Shown here in pieces: positions 34,225 to 45,339 of a stretch of DNA of 64,000 bases. The position numbers were made by a program, and so were the translations under genes. The DNA comes from Rhipidocladum racemiflorum (Eukaryota > Streptophyta > Magnoliopsida > Poales > Poaceae): contig CM070578.1 in assembly GCA_036346355.1 (NCBI GenBank), forward strand, positions 16,134,501 to 16,198,500, given 5' to 3'. The stretch's first letter is position 1. Every line of letters begins with the position of its first letter. The notes beneath the pieces are model-generated. The model was not told the origin of the DNA. It did not search any database and saw only the letters and a program-made list of their open reading frames with translations.

Positions 34225-34985
34225 ACGATAACGCTTAAGCCTTTTCAGCAGCCCGTAATAATCGTCTTGAAAGGTATTTTTTAGAAGAATGGAGCAGATT
34301 TGCTATTTGATATATGGACTACCATATTCTGAAAAAATATTTTATTTACACCTTGCTTTGCATCTAAATTCTACTAGCGCAATAACCCTAAGTATTATAG
34401 TCGACAATAAACGATAACGCTTAAACTTTTTCGGCACCCCGTAAAATATCCTCTTAAAAGGTATTTTTTTGGAAGAATGGAGCATATTTTCTATTTGATA
34501 TATGGACTACCGTATTCTAGAAAAATATTTTATTTACACCTTGCTTTGCAGTTTGCATCTAAATTCTACTAGCGCAATAACTCTAAGTATAGTCCACAAT
34601 AAACGATAACGCTTAAGCCTTTTCGGCAGCCTGTAAAATATCCTGTTGAAAGGTATTTTTTTTGGAAGAATGGAGTAGATTTGCTATTTGATATATGGAC
34701 TACCATATTCTAGAAAAATATTTTATTTACACCTTGCTTTGCATCTAAATTCTACTAGCGTAATAACCCTAAGTATTATAGTCGATAATAAACGATAACG
34801 CTTAAGCATTTTCGGCAGCCTGTAAAATATCATGTTGAAAGGTAATTTTTTGGAAGAATATAGCACATTTGCTCTTTGATATATGTACTACCATATTCTG
34901 GAAAAATATTTTATTTACACCTTTATTTGCATCTAAATTCTGCTAGCGCAATAACACTAAGAAGCATAGTCGACAACAACTTTAT
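34160..34985. repeat. Tandem array, about 186-bp unit, 4-5 copies
   Basis: GCATCTAAATTCTACTAG or a near match starts at 34174, 34360, 34555, 34741 and 34929, giving periods of 186, 195, 186 and 188. Each unit also carries TTTGATATATGGACTACC and AACGATAACGCTTAA. The 195-base unit has a small internal duplication (GTTTGCA). Noncoding. Confidence 0.92.
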
Positions 34986-35235
34986 TGCAAAACGAGGGTG
35001 AGAGAGGTGGAATAGGGAGATTAGAGAGAAGGCGACTCACAAATCAGATGTTACTGCGGAAAATAAGGTAGGCCACACTCTTTATTTATTACGGCTTAAA
35101 ACTGAAAGGAGTACTACGAACAAGGAAAATAATAGTTACAACTAGACGTCTACTGAGTGCTTCGAGTCCACTTCCCCTTCGCCCATACCTCCGGTGGGGC
35201 TTCTCTGGCACGACGCACCCTCTCTCATTTCCTTT

Positions 35236-35830
35236 CTCTCTTGGCCTCCTTCTCCTTCGCTTCCTTTCTATGTGCCTCCTCGCGTGCGACATCATGCTGC
35301 TCTTGAAGCTGCCGTATGAACTCCTCGGCCCGGTTGACTTGATCAAGGAGCATTTGGTCTTTGGAGTTGATCTCCATGTCAAACCATTCGTTAAATTCAC
35401 ATAGTGGCGGAGGCGACTACATGAAACATAAATTAGCAAAGTTTCATGTACAAATATTGCGAAACAAGTACGCTTATTACCATCTGGCGATTCTTCAGGC
35501 TTTTCTCCGGTGGGTCGAAGGCGTAGTTGCGACACTTTCAATACCTCCTCTTCCAAGTTGGCATTTCCCAAGAGCAGACAAGCCTGCAAAGATCTCCGCA
35601 CATACACATCGATGCTAAAGCTCCAGGAGGTAGGAAGAGATCCTGATTCGCTGAATTGCGCGACCAAGCGCTTCCCTCTTCCTTTGCTTTCCCTTTTCCC
35701 TTTCCTCTTGCACGCCTCGGTATTTTGGATTGATCCTCTACTTCTTCTTTTTTCTCCCTCTCCTTCCCTTCTCTCTTCTTTTCTTTCTTCGTCTTTCGCT
35801 GCTGCCTTTACGAAACTGCGAGCGAGAATG
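35236..35830 (-). pseudogene. Transposon-associated minus-strand gene, function unknown
   Basis: An upstream exon encodes SGSLPTSWSFSIDVYVRRSL and ACLLLGNANLEEEVLKVSQL (about 35460-35660). After a likely intron (about 35410-35483, acceptor TTTCATGTAG) the frame continues PPPLCEFNEWFDMEINSKDQ and a charged helical tail (EEAHRKEAKEKEAKR) to a stop near 35236. The tail should form a coiled coil. I do not recognise a named family. Position between a tandem array and a repeated block suggests it belongs to the mobile DNA here. The exact start was not determined. Confidence 0.4.
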
Positions 35831-35851
35831 AAGGTTATAAAGGGTAGATAT

Positions 35852-36606
35852 CGCCCGGATATGGAGCGATCACCCCATATTAGGGCGATATTTACCTCGG
35901 GCAGTGTGCTCCCTGACAGCATTGACGGCATTGAATGGTACTTCTTGACGTTTCCCGCCGAAAACCCGCCGTGGCAACTGGAACCGAAGCGCAACAGGCG
36001 TTTTTCACTACCGCGACAGGTGGAATTCTTTGCTTTCGGAATTCTTTATTTTCGTACTTTGGCTCGATATGGAGGTCACCTGTCAGCCGTGAGTGGTGTG
36101 AAATAAAGGGCACTTGTTGCCCATACATGGGGCGATCGCCCCTACTTCGAGCGATAGCCGCCACAGCAGCAAACGGTAGCGTTTAACGCTACCACGGCAG
36201 GCAGCCTATCGCCGCAGGGAAGGGCGATCATTGGCATCGGCAAAAGGAAACACGGCCAACGTTTCCCGCAGAAACCCCGCCATGGCAACTGAAAGCGAAG
36301 CGCGATAGGCGTTTTTCGTTTCCCGCCGAAACCCTGCCATGGCAACTGAATGCGAAGCACGATAGGCGTTTCTCACTGCCACGACAGTTTTCGTGGCAAC
36401 TGAAAATGAAATCGCTAAATCACTAAGTCGCTAAAATGCTAAGTCGCTAAATTGCTAAAATGTTGAGTCGCTAAATCGCTAAAATGTTAAGTCGTTAAAA
36501 TGCTAAGTCGCTAAAATATTAAATCGCTAAAACACTAAAACGCTAAATGACTAAAACGTTAAGTCGCTAAAACACTAAAATGCTAAAACGCTAAGTCGCT
36601 AAAACG
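35852..36606 (+). repeat. Duplicated block, copy A
   Basis: Starts CGCCCGGATATGGAGCGATC and contains GTGAGTGGTGTGAAATAAAG and GGGGCGATCGCCCC (a perfect palindrome, 36129-36142). It ends in 57-bp units with CGCCATGGCAACTGAAAGCG, then the CGCTAA-rich tract. Copy B lies at 37499-38250 in the same direction. Confidence 0.88.
36410..36606. repeat. Minisatellite of CGCTAAA/AAGTCG units
   Basis: About 24 short units such as AAGTCGCTAAAATG, AAATCGCTAAAACA and AAGTCGCTAAAACG follow each other with 8-9 bp steps. It is reminiscent of, but not equal to, plant telomere repeats (CCCTAAA). Confidence 0.9.
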
Positions 36607-36611
36607 CCCGG

Positions 36612-37498
36612 TGTCGGTGTTTCGTGCACCGGCAATACGAATTTTTGGTTAGTGGGGGTCGCGCGCTCCCTTTCCTCGAATGGTTGACTCAGGAAGCTAG
36701 GGATTTATACTGGTTCGGGCTGAATGTCCCTACTCCAGTTCGAGCTGTCGGTGTGTATTGTTTCGCAAGGCGAACGATCGCCCAGTGGGTTACAGATGAG
36801 GCAGGGGGTCGATCGATCGATCTCCCTGGTGCTCGGCGGGTTCTTTTTTGTTCTATTGCTCGACTGTTCGATCGTTCCCCCCGGAGTCCTGCCTCTCCTT
36901 ATATACTCGGAGGTGGCAGGTTACATGGGAGTTTGGAGAGAAAAAGGAAGGGGTACTGTATGCCTTGGAGTCTGGTCTTCTGTCTTGTCGTCCGACCGGG
37001 CTCCGCCTATCCCCACGCCGGGTTGGTAGTCTCGCAGCAGGGGGTATTCGGCCGTGCTGACAGGGTGACGCACTGCTCTGTACGAACGTCAGCTCCGGCA
37101 GTTAATTGTATTTGACCTCAGCTTGGCCTCGGGAGGGGGCGCTCTCCTCCGTGATGTGTCAGTGATGATGGGACTGGGGCTTGACTTCATGGCACGTCCT
37201 CTGACATCCTCGGGAAGGGACCGCCTACCCTGGTACGGACGTCAGAGGACGTCGCACACGCAGGGCAGTTGGCCTGACGTCAGCGCGGGTCTTGACCACT
37301 CGACCGCTGGTGGAGCCGACCGACCGCGCGCTCCGACCTAAGAGGTCGGGGGCAGCCGACCGCCCGGGGCTGGTTCTAAACAGGGCCAGACCCACTCTTT
37401 ACGGCCCACGGGCCTCTTGCCAGAACTGGGCTTCTAAGGAGGTCAGCCCGTTCGTGGTTCCGGGCTGATGGGGGTACCCATGGTATGTGTACTCGTAA
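36612..37498. mobile_element. Solo LTR (887 bp) with CCCGG target duplication
   Basis: Starts TGTCGGTGTTTCGTGCACCG and ends GTACTCGTAA. CCCGG lies on both sides (36607-36611, 37499-37503). Removing it restores ACG-CCCGG-ATATGGAGCG, which matches CG-CCCGG-ATATGGAGCG at the start of copy A, so the insertion edges are confirmed by the empty site. The end is AA instead of CA. A TATA-like CTTATATACTCGG lies near 36898-36910. Superfamily is probably gypsy by general look, not proven. Confidence 0.85.
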
Positions 37499-38250
37499 CC
37501 CGGATATGGAGCGATCGCCCCATATTAGGGCAATATTTACCCCGGGCAGTGTGCCCCCCGACAGCATTGACAGCATTGAACGGTTCTTCCTGGCGTTTCC
37601 CGCCGAAATCCCACTGTGGCAACTGGAACCGAAGCGCAACAGGCATTTTTCGCTGCCGCGACAGATTAAATTCTTTGCTTTCGGAATTCTTTGTTTTCGT
37701 ACTTCGGCCTGATGTGGAGGTCCCCTATCGCCCGTGAGTGGTGTGAAATAAAGGGCACCTGTTGCCCATGCATGGGTCGATCGCCCCTACTTCGAGCGAT
37801 AGCCGCCACAGCACAAACAGTAGCCTATCACCACAGGGACGGGCGATTGTCGGCATTGGCAAAAGGCAACAAGGCCAATGTTTCCTGCAGAAACTTCGCC
37901 ATGGCAACTAAAAGCGAAGCGCGACATGCATTTTTCATTTCCTGCCGAAACCCCGCCATGGCAATTGAAAGCGAAGCGCGACAGACGTTTCTTGCTACCG
38001 CGACAGTTTTCTTGGCAACTGAAAGCGAAGCGCGACATGCATTTTTCGTTTCTCACCGACACCCCGCCATGGCAACTGAACGTGAAGCGCGATAGGTATT
38101 TTTTTGTTGGTGTGCCACCTGTCGCCCCTGGTTGGGGCGATAGCTGCCACGACAGCTAAACGGCAGTGACAGCAGGCTATAAACTTTGCCGTGGCAGGCT
38201 GGTCTCGCCCCACTCACGGGCAATCGCCCCAATCACGGGAGACAGGAGCC
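37499..38250 (+). repeat. Duplicated block, copy B
   Basis: Matches copy A from CCCGGATATGGAGCGATC through GTGAGTGGTGTGAAATAAAG to the 57-bp units, of which about four remain (around 37885-38100). It lacks the CGCTAA tract and diverges after about 38150. Confidence 0.85.
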
Positions 38251-38343
38251 TACTTCAGTCATTTTTGTTTTTCATCGATTAGTTTTGAAAAAAAAGATTT
38301 AAAATATATTAGTAAAAAAAATCTTTCGTTTCTTGTGACAAGG

Positions 38344-38483
38344 TAACTAAGTAGACTACTTGAGGTAGAATGCAAAGGTTATAAGGAAATGAAGTAAAAA
38401 ATTGCAACAGTTGGCGCTGGAGTGGGATTGGATCCCAGGACCTGAGGACAGCAGCAGAGAGTGCCCACCACTGGGCCAGGCTA
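38344..38483 (-). mobile_element. tRNA-derived SINE, 140 bp, with 15-bp target duplication
   Basis: Perfect copies of TTTCTTGTGACAAGG flank it (38329-38343, 38484-38498). On the minus strand it starts TAGCCTGGCCCAGTGGTGGG, containing a perfect A box (TGGCCCAGTGG), followed by a weak B box (GGGATCCAATCCC). These are internal RNA polymerase III promoter elements. Noncoding, probably non-autonomous and LINE-dependent. Confidence 0.92.
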
Positions 38484-38498
38484 TTTCTTGTGACAAGG

Positions 38499-40034
38499 AT
38501 GCATGTCCAAGTATTTGAGCTTACTCACTTGCTCTTCTTTTGCATGTAGCACGTAGTTCGGCCGAAGCAAGAAGAAGACAGTTTGAGCTTCTCCGATCGT
38601 TACAGCTGCAAGCAAACAACAAGGGGAGAAGCTCATGTGGTTGAAAATGGCTCCAAATGAGAAAGCAACTTGATCAAGAGCTCACCCGAGGCGAGGCGAA
38701 GCGGCGTACTCACTGCTTGCTTGTGCACTCGGTTGCTCCAGTTTGAATGACGAGCTCGGCCAGGGCAGCAAAGGAATGAGCAACGGTTTGATTGGAGATG
38801 TCTGAGATGTGGCAAAGAAGCTTAAGGGTAGCTTTACGAGCTTTATAGCCTGCTAGAGATGTTGTACATCAATGCAAAATGGTGGCGGCTCCGCAATGTC
38901 CATGACAGGGCATGGTGAGTGTCGGGATGATTTGACAAGGTATGGATGGATGCCAGAGCAGTATGGCTGGCTTGGTATCCCCGCAAGCGGTGCTGACCAA
39001 AGGATTAAGCGAAGAAGTGGCCAGCGAGTATGGACAATGCGAGGAAAAGAAGGAAGAAGGGAGGACTGTACGAAGCTGATGAGTGGTCCCACTTGCAAGA
39101 GACATAGAGGAGAAGGGACTGGCAAGTGGGTCTCGGGCCCACAGGTAGTGAGAGGAGGAGAGTTCGAGGGAAACAATGTATGGATTGGCCGGTGGGGTTG
39201 GGAGATAGCTGGGTCCACATGGAAGTGAAGTGAGGATTTAAATGCACTCAACTTTTAGCAAACAGCGGCAGAAATGTCAATAATATATGCGTCCAATCAA
39301 TTCATAACTTTATTAAAAAATTTATATTATGTTCTGGAAGATTTATTCCCATGCTGTGAAATTTTCAGGTCAAAATACCTTGTAGTTTATTTTATAAAAT
39401 TCTAACAATAGAGCATGCTCAAATTTCCAATCTTCGGTTTTTGATTTATTTGAGGGAACAAAATGAAGTATTAATTTTTCATAAATTTATATAGTGTCTA
39501 AAATATCATTTATGATATCCAATAAAAATTTCAAATTGATTTCATTAATATTTAAGTTGCAGTAATTCTTTTAGTGAATTTCTTAGATTTTCACACTTTC
39601 AATATTTTATATTTTACATGCATTAAGACATAATATTATTTTCTAATATTTTTACCACAAGTAGATATTACTTATAGGAGGGTTTGGTAAAATTTTAAGC
39701 TTCAGGAAAGTTATGGAAAATTTTAAATAAATCTAACATTACTATCAAATCAAAGATTATTAAATCATTTCATCTCATTAAATTTTGAAACTTACTTTTT
39801 ATCTTAGTAAAAAAGCTATTTACAGAATAAAGTTACTTTAGAGTAAAGTTTTATTACTAATCTACTTTTACTCTTTTACTTTTTATATTATCACCATTTC
39901 ACTAATTGATTTCCTTTTTGAATTAATTCCAAATTGAAGAGTAAATTTTATAATTTCATATTACTAATCTACTTTTACTCTTTTACTTTTCATATTATCA
40001 CCATTTTTGCTAGACCCCTTGTTGGGATGTTACA
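38499..40034 (-). mobile_element. LTR-like stretch ending TGTAACATCCC (minus strand)
   Basis: The right edge, read on the minus strand, is TGTAACATCCCAACAAGG, the usual start of a gypsy LTR type. The 39240-40034 part is AT-rich; 38640-39240 is moderately GC-rich with only weak frames. The left edge and a target duplication were not found. I infer a solo or truncated LTR. Confidence 0.4.
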
Positions 40035-41189
40035 TAAGTTCAATCTACGTAAGTTAGATCGCATCTGTTGTAAACCTGTAGATTATCAGACTACAATAGC
40101 ATATTAATTACCAAATAAAATAACCAATTAGAAGGTTTACTGTTAATGCTCATCAGCTAGTATGGAAAAAAGGGGAAGATTCGCCACCTGTCGGCGAAGA
40201 CCGACGATTGGCACCACAAACCCTCACCCACCGCCGTCGGCCACCGTCAGCCACCGCGCTCGCAGCACGCTTGCCAGCCGTCGGCCATCGCATCTACCCA
40301 TGTGTGCGCCCAAAAGTGGCAGCGGCGACCATCTGTAGGGTCGAGGATGCGCCTAGAGGGGGTGAATAGGCGATTTAAAAACTTCTACTCACTAATCGAG
40401 GATCGCCTCTAATTACCCCTATGTCAAAACCTACACGAAGATTATGCGCAAGCGGAAGACTACGGTTTTGACAATTAAAGCCTAAATCAACTAGGCTCAC
40501 TAGTGCACTAACTAATTATGTCTCTAAGCTAGAATTGCTAAGTTGATCAAGTAAGCTACACTAATCAATTCTATTCACAATCAAGCAATTGATAAGATTG
40601 CAATAAACTAAATGCTTGAAAGTAAATGAGGCAACAGACACGATACTTTTTACCATGGTTCAGAGACTTCTCTCCTACTCCACGTTGAGGAAGTCCAACT
40701 CACTTTGGACCGGCCCACTCACTTGAGCCTTCACCTCGAATCCACTAATGGTTGCTTTTTACCCCGCTGGGTAGGCTAAGCACCAACCTTCACAAACTTC
40801 GCCGGGGCTTCTCACAAACCTTGAGAGCTCTTGCGCACAACGCACCTACGCCGTCTAGGAGGCCACCACCTCCAAGAGTAACGAGTTGAGCACTCCGCTC
40901 AAGCTTCACCGATCGCACCTCCGCGACTCCGGTGATCACCTAGTGCAACCAATGCAACTAGGGTCCTCTCAATCCTCACTAGATGCAACTCATGCAACTA
41001 GGATCACTCTTAAGCTCAAAACCAAATTGGAAGAAAGCAAACTATGCAAAACCCTCCCACAAACTCAACCAAAGCTCAAGAACACTCACCAAGCCAGCAA
41101 CCACAATGCTAATGCCCCCCCAAGGGGGTCTTATATAGCCCCCACTCCAAAACTAGCCGTTGGAGGGGCAAAACCCTGAAAAATCAGCA

Positions 41190-41870
41190 TTTGCGGTAGT
41201 ACCGACGGCAAAACTGCGGTACTACCGCCCCTCAACAGCCATAAAAATAGTCGTTACATAGCAAATCCGGTACTACCGCAGGCAAAAGCCCGGTAGTACC
41301 GCTTTTCCGGCAGTATCGACCTCAAGCCGCGGTACTGCCGCTCCAGCAAACACTTCCAAACACCCCTCTGAAAAAAAGCTACCGCAATACAAAACTCGGT
41401 AGTACCGCAATAACACCAGCGGTAGTGCCGGACTCCAAAAACCTCCAGAACACAAACCTCTCTGGAAAATATGTACCGGCACTAAAAACACAGTACTACC
41501 GCAACCCCGGTAGTACCGCTCTCGACTAAGTGGTTGTGCCGAACTTCAAAACTCAGAAAAACTCCAGATAAAACTCTTGTCTGGAAAATAACTACCGCAC
41601 AACAAATTCCAGTACTACCACACATACGGTAGTACCACCAATAAACCCGCGGTAGTGCCGAACTTCAACCACTTCCAGAAAACACGTTTGCGCTGGACCA
41701 AAAATTTGGTCCGGCGTACACCGTGAGATTTGGTCCGTCACAAACGAGGAAAAATAACTACCGCTCCTCAATTAACAGTAGTACCAAAACAGCGGTAGTA
41801 CCGACGCCCATACGGCAGTACTGCTGACTGTGCGGTACTATCGGCAATAACACTGCGGTAGTGCCGGCAA
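41190..41870. repeat. Array of CGGTAGTACCG-like palindromes
   Basis: Over twenty variants of CGGTAGTACCG, CGGTACTACCG and CGGTAGTGCCG lie within about 680 bases at irregular spacing. The core is self-complementary. Confidence 0.9.
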
Positions 41871-42269
41871 AACAGAGAAAACAGGGTTTTAAACTCAACC
41901 CTTTTCTCCGAAACTTCAACAACAATTCTTTGAGCCAAATGGTGATCAAACCACGATCACACTCAGTTGCAAAATACTTTTGCAACACCACTAAACCATG
42001 CTCAAAGAATTCAACCAAACTCCAAATCATTTGCGAAGAACACAATTCGCAAACGTCTCAAAGATTATATTTGCAAGAACGTATTAAGCAAATAAATCCC
42101 GGAGTCTATAAGGTTTATCCTCCTAGCCATGTGATGGTCAAACCACGACCAAACGGACTTGCAAAAACCACGGTGCAAGTATCACATGCTTTCAGGACCG
42201 GAACCCATAGACATCTCATTTATTCGCACAACGAACTCGCAAATAAACAATCAAACCACAAGGAATGAG

Positions 42270-42720
42270 CTATCTCTCTTTTGCAATACTTGCAAATCCA
42301 TAGCCTCATCCCAACTCCAAACTAAACCAAATCGAATCAGAGTGCATGAGCTCTCTAATTGCAACTCCTGCAATTCTCTAGCTCCATGCACTAAACCAAA
42401 CACTTTGCTTGAATTCTCTCCTTTTGCAACCCGTGCAAACATAGCTCCAAGCAAACTCAAATAAATGCAATAAGAGATTGTTTTGAAAACAAAAACAAAA
42501 CATGAAGCTTCATCTATTGCAACACATGCAAAGAATGTACTTCATGCAAAAGCCAACGCATATGCTTATCCTATTTGCAACTCATGCAAATCAAAGCTCA
42601 ATGCGAAAACTCAAAGCATAAGCTTGACCTATTTTGCAACACATGCCAAATAGAGCTTATGCAAAATCCAAGCACGAGCTTCACCCATTCGCAACACATG
42701 CCAAATGGTTAGCTCCATGC
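42270..42720 (+). repeat. Degenerate repeat array with TTTGCAAC...CATGCAAA
   Basis: Motifs such as TTTTGCAACCCGTGCAAAC, ATTGCAACACATGCAAAG and ATTTGCAACTCATGCAAATC recur about every 60-70 bases, usually with AGCTC or CAAGC between them. Confidence 0.8.
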
Positions 42721-43699
42721 AAAAATCAAATCAAATAAGATTTGAGCTCGAGTTACTACGGGATTGAGATCACCAACACATGATGAAGCTCAAAGAAAAG
42801 ACTCAACCCCTTTTAATAGTACGGCGCTAAAACTAGACACAAAGCTAGGGAAGATCCTTAGCCTATCTAGTTATACCTTAGCCGCTGCAAGCAATCCCCT
42901 TTGAGGTCTTTATGATATTCAATCATCTTGTTCCTCTGGGATCGTCACCCTGGCTCTATTATCTCTTTCTGAGATCTCCTCTTGACGTCCATCACCTCAT
43001 GATATCGTCGTTGTCCCGTTTTCATCATCTCAACCATCTTTGGACTTAACCTGGCTCATTCATCACTTATGAAAATGGTTAGTCCAAGATCATGGTTGTC
43101 TCAATCATCTAAGCGCTCCATTAACACATAATGGATACCACTTACATCAATTGAGCACACCTAAATCAATTCAATGAATTTATATGTGTCTTGAGCACAT
43201 GATGCAATTAATGCTTCATACTACTCATGAACTTTCCATTTGTCCTTAATCGATCAAAAGAACACTATCAACACATGATGAAATGTATGATTAGGAGACA
43301 AATGAACTCAATTTAAACATTCATTTGAATTGATATGTTTCAATGTATTAATCCTTTATATATGGAGTGAAGAATAGATCAATACAATGATACATCAAGT
43401 TCAAGTGTGAACTCCCCCTGGATATGTGCATCCATGTAATATATGGATTGGAAAACATAATGCACATTTGGTGGTTAATGCAATGGAGAATTATACTTTA
43501 ACTTGAATCCAAAGTATCCAATTTATACTAGAATGGATATGCATACATACCTTGGGTTTTTCATTTTCCATCCAAATATGAGACTATTGAATGTAACTCA
43601 ATAAACATGTTAGTTTCAATAAGATTAGATTTGTCATTAAACAAAGATTAATCATTAATCTAAACCATTCACCAAATACAAATGGAGCTTGAACTTACA

Positions 43700-44400
43700 C
43701 CACCCTGCAAACCCACGAGCTCGAAGCTCCCGACGGTGATGCCTCCCGCCACGCACCCGACGACAACGTTGCCCACAACCCGTGTGCCCGAAGCGCCCAA
43801 CGACGGCACGTCGGTGGCGGTGGCGGCTCCATGAAACCTGCGCCCGACGCGTGGTATCACCGCCGTCGATGGCTTCATTCCGCAGCTCCCAGCGCCCGAC
43901 GCGTGACCGTGCCACGTGTATGTGCCGTTGCTCTGGCTCGCCGGAAGCCGAGGCGCCCATCATCATTCTTGCTCGTTCGGAGCTGTGGCAACCGCGCTCC
44001 CTCGCCTGCACCCGCAGTGCCTCCCTTGCCGGCGCTAGCGCCCACTCACCCGACCGGCGACGACCACCAGCACCCACGTTCGTGCGCCTCTCCGGCCTTG
44101 GCTCCACGCCCAAAGCGTGAAGCCACGTCGGCGCACCCAAGTCGGAGGCTTCTCACTAGAAGAGAGAAGCCGAGGCAGCGATACCCCAGGTGGCGTGCCA
44201 CCCGTGCCCGCAGGCAACACCAGCAGAGGTTCCACCGACGGTGATGCCACATGTGTGCGGCCTCCACTCGGATTGATTGGCGGCTAGGGTTGCTAGGGTC
44301 CCAACCCAAGCCGCCGCCCCTTTAAAGGATGGCAGGGCAAGCTGTTTTCCCTCATGGGCCAAGATGGTCTACCAGGCCTAAAGGCCGATTGGCCCAGCTC
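43700..44400. other. GC-rich block, no gene recognised
   Basis: Long frames exist on both strands only because of high GC content; they carry no domain. A CCTTTAAAGG sequence lies near 44320-44329. It may be part of a retroelement promoter region. Confidence 0.4.
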
Positions 44401-44429
44401 ACCAGTTTTTTACAAAAATTATGATTTTA

Positions 44430-45010
44430 CCCCTCTAATTTTTCTGTTTTCATAAATAAGAATTAGTAATTCTGAAATTGTTAATAAAGATTAGAAAATT
44501 GATTTATAGGATTATGGACTTTCAAAATTTTGGCAAAATTGATAGTTAACACACATTGGAAGTTCCATACCATGGTTTACTTTTCTGGTTTTTTTCATGT
44601 TTAATATGAGCTAAAATTAATTTTTCTATTGGTAAGGTAATTCTGAAAATTACTTAACTATTAACAGAAAATTGTGAAAATTGCTAGAAAAATCAAGAAA
44701 ATTATGAGGACACACTGATTATATCATGTCTCTAGTTTTATTTTCCTTAGCATTATTTCATGTTTCATATACTAGAATTTAATTTTTCTGTTGTTAAAGT
44801 AATTTTTGAAAATTGTTTGGTAATTAACAGAAAATTGTGAGAAATGCTAAGAAATTTTTATATAGCATGTTGAAAACTCCATATATCTAGATTTATTATC
44901 CTAGCTTGATTCCATGTTTATGTATGTTGAAATTTATTTTTCTGTTACTTGGTAATTCTGAAAATTGCTGAATAATTAGCAGAAAATCATAGAAATTGAT
45001 AGGAAAATCT
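44430..45010. repeat. Degenerate tandem repeat, about 150-165 bp unit
   Basis: TTTTTCTGTT or TTTTTCTATT followed by GGTAATTCTGAAAATT and TTAACAGAAAATTGTGA recurs near 44620, 44787 and 44937, with a weaker copy near 44440. It precedes the copia gag relic and may be part of its LTR or leader. Confidence 0.7.
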
Positions 45011-45339
45011 TGGGAAATCTTAGATAATTATCTGCTGAATAGATTTAGACCAAACTTTACTAATTGAAGGGTGTGCATGCAATATATTGATTTTACTAGT
45101 AGTAAAAGTCATTTTGCATAAATAGAAATAGGATATATCGGATATCGCATAGAGCGAATTTGTTGTGCTTGCCCTGAAAGGCAGCAATTACCTTACCCAG
45201 GCATTGAATAATAAGATTAATTAATCTGATAGCTCAACTTTTAGAGCTGCTTCTTTCCAGCTTGAAACTGGTACCCCTACTCTTTCCTAAGACGCCATGT
45301 GTACGACCTTGTACTTCCTGATACTCCATTTTTCATACG

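Larger units (their letters stand above)
40334..43699. mobile_element. 3.4-kb noncoding LTR-like repeat
   Basis: Starts TGTAGGGTCGAGGATGCGCC and ends GCTTGAACTTACA, so TG to CA. The flanks are CCATC and CCACC, a near 5-bp duplication. A 533-bp relative at 55366-55898 shares both ends. Two unusual motif arrays lie inside (41190-41870 and 42270-42720). No coding domain. I read it as a very long solo LTR or a non-autonomous retroelement of a type common in grasses. Confidence 0.65.

Noticed and set aside
36410..36606. Regular short repeats considered as a CRISPR-like array or telomere DNA
   Set aside because: Units are 8-9 bp without unique spacers, the genome is a plant, and the unit is not CCCTAAA.
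38404..38480. A tRNA gene suggested by A- and B-box-like motifs
   Set aside because: No cloverleaf can be drawn, and the 15-bp target duplication shows it is a SINE.
43655..44309. Overlapping GC-rich frames considered as a gene
   Set aside because: No recognisable domain, frames open on both strands, and the block is flanked by retroelement DNA.
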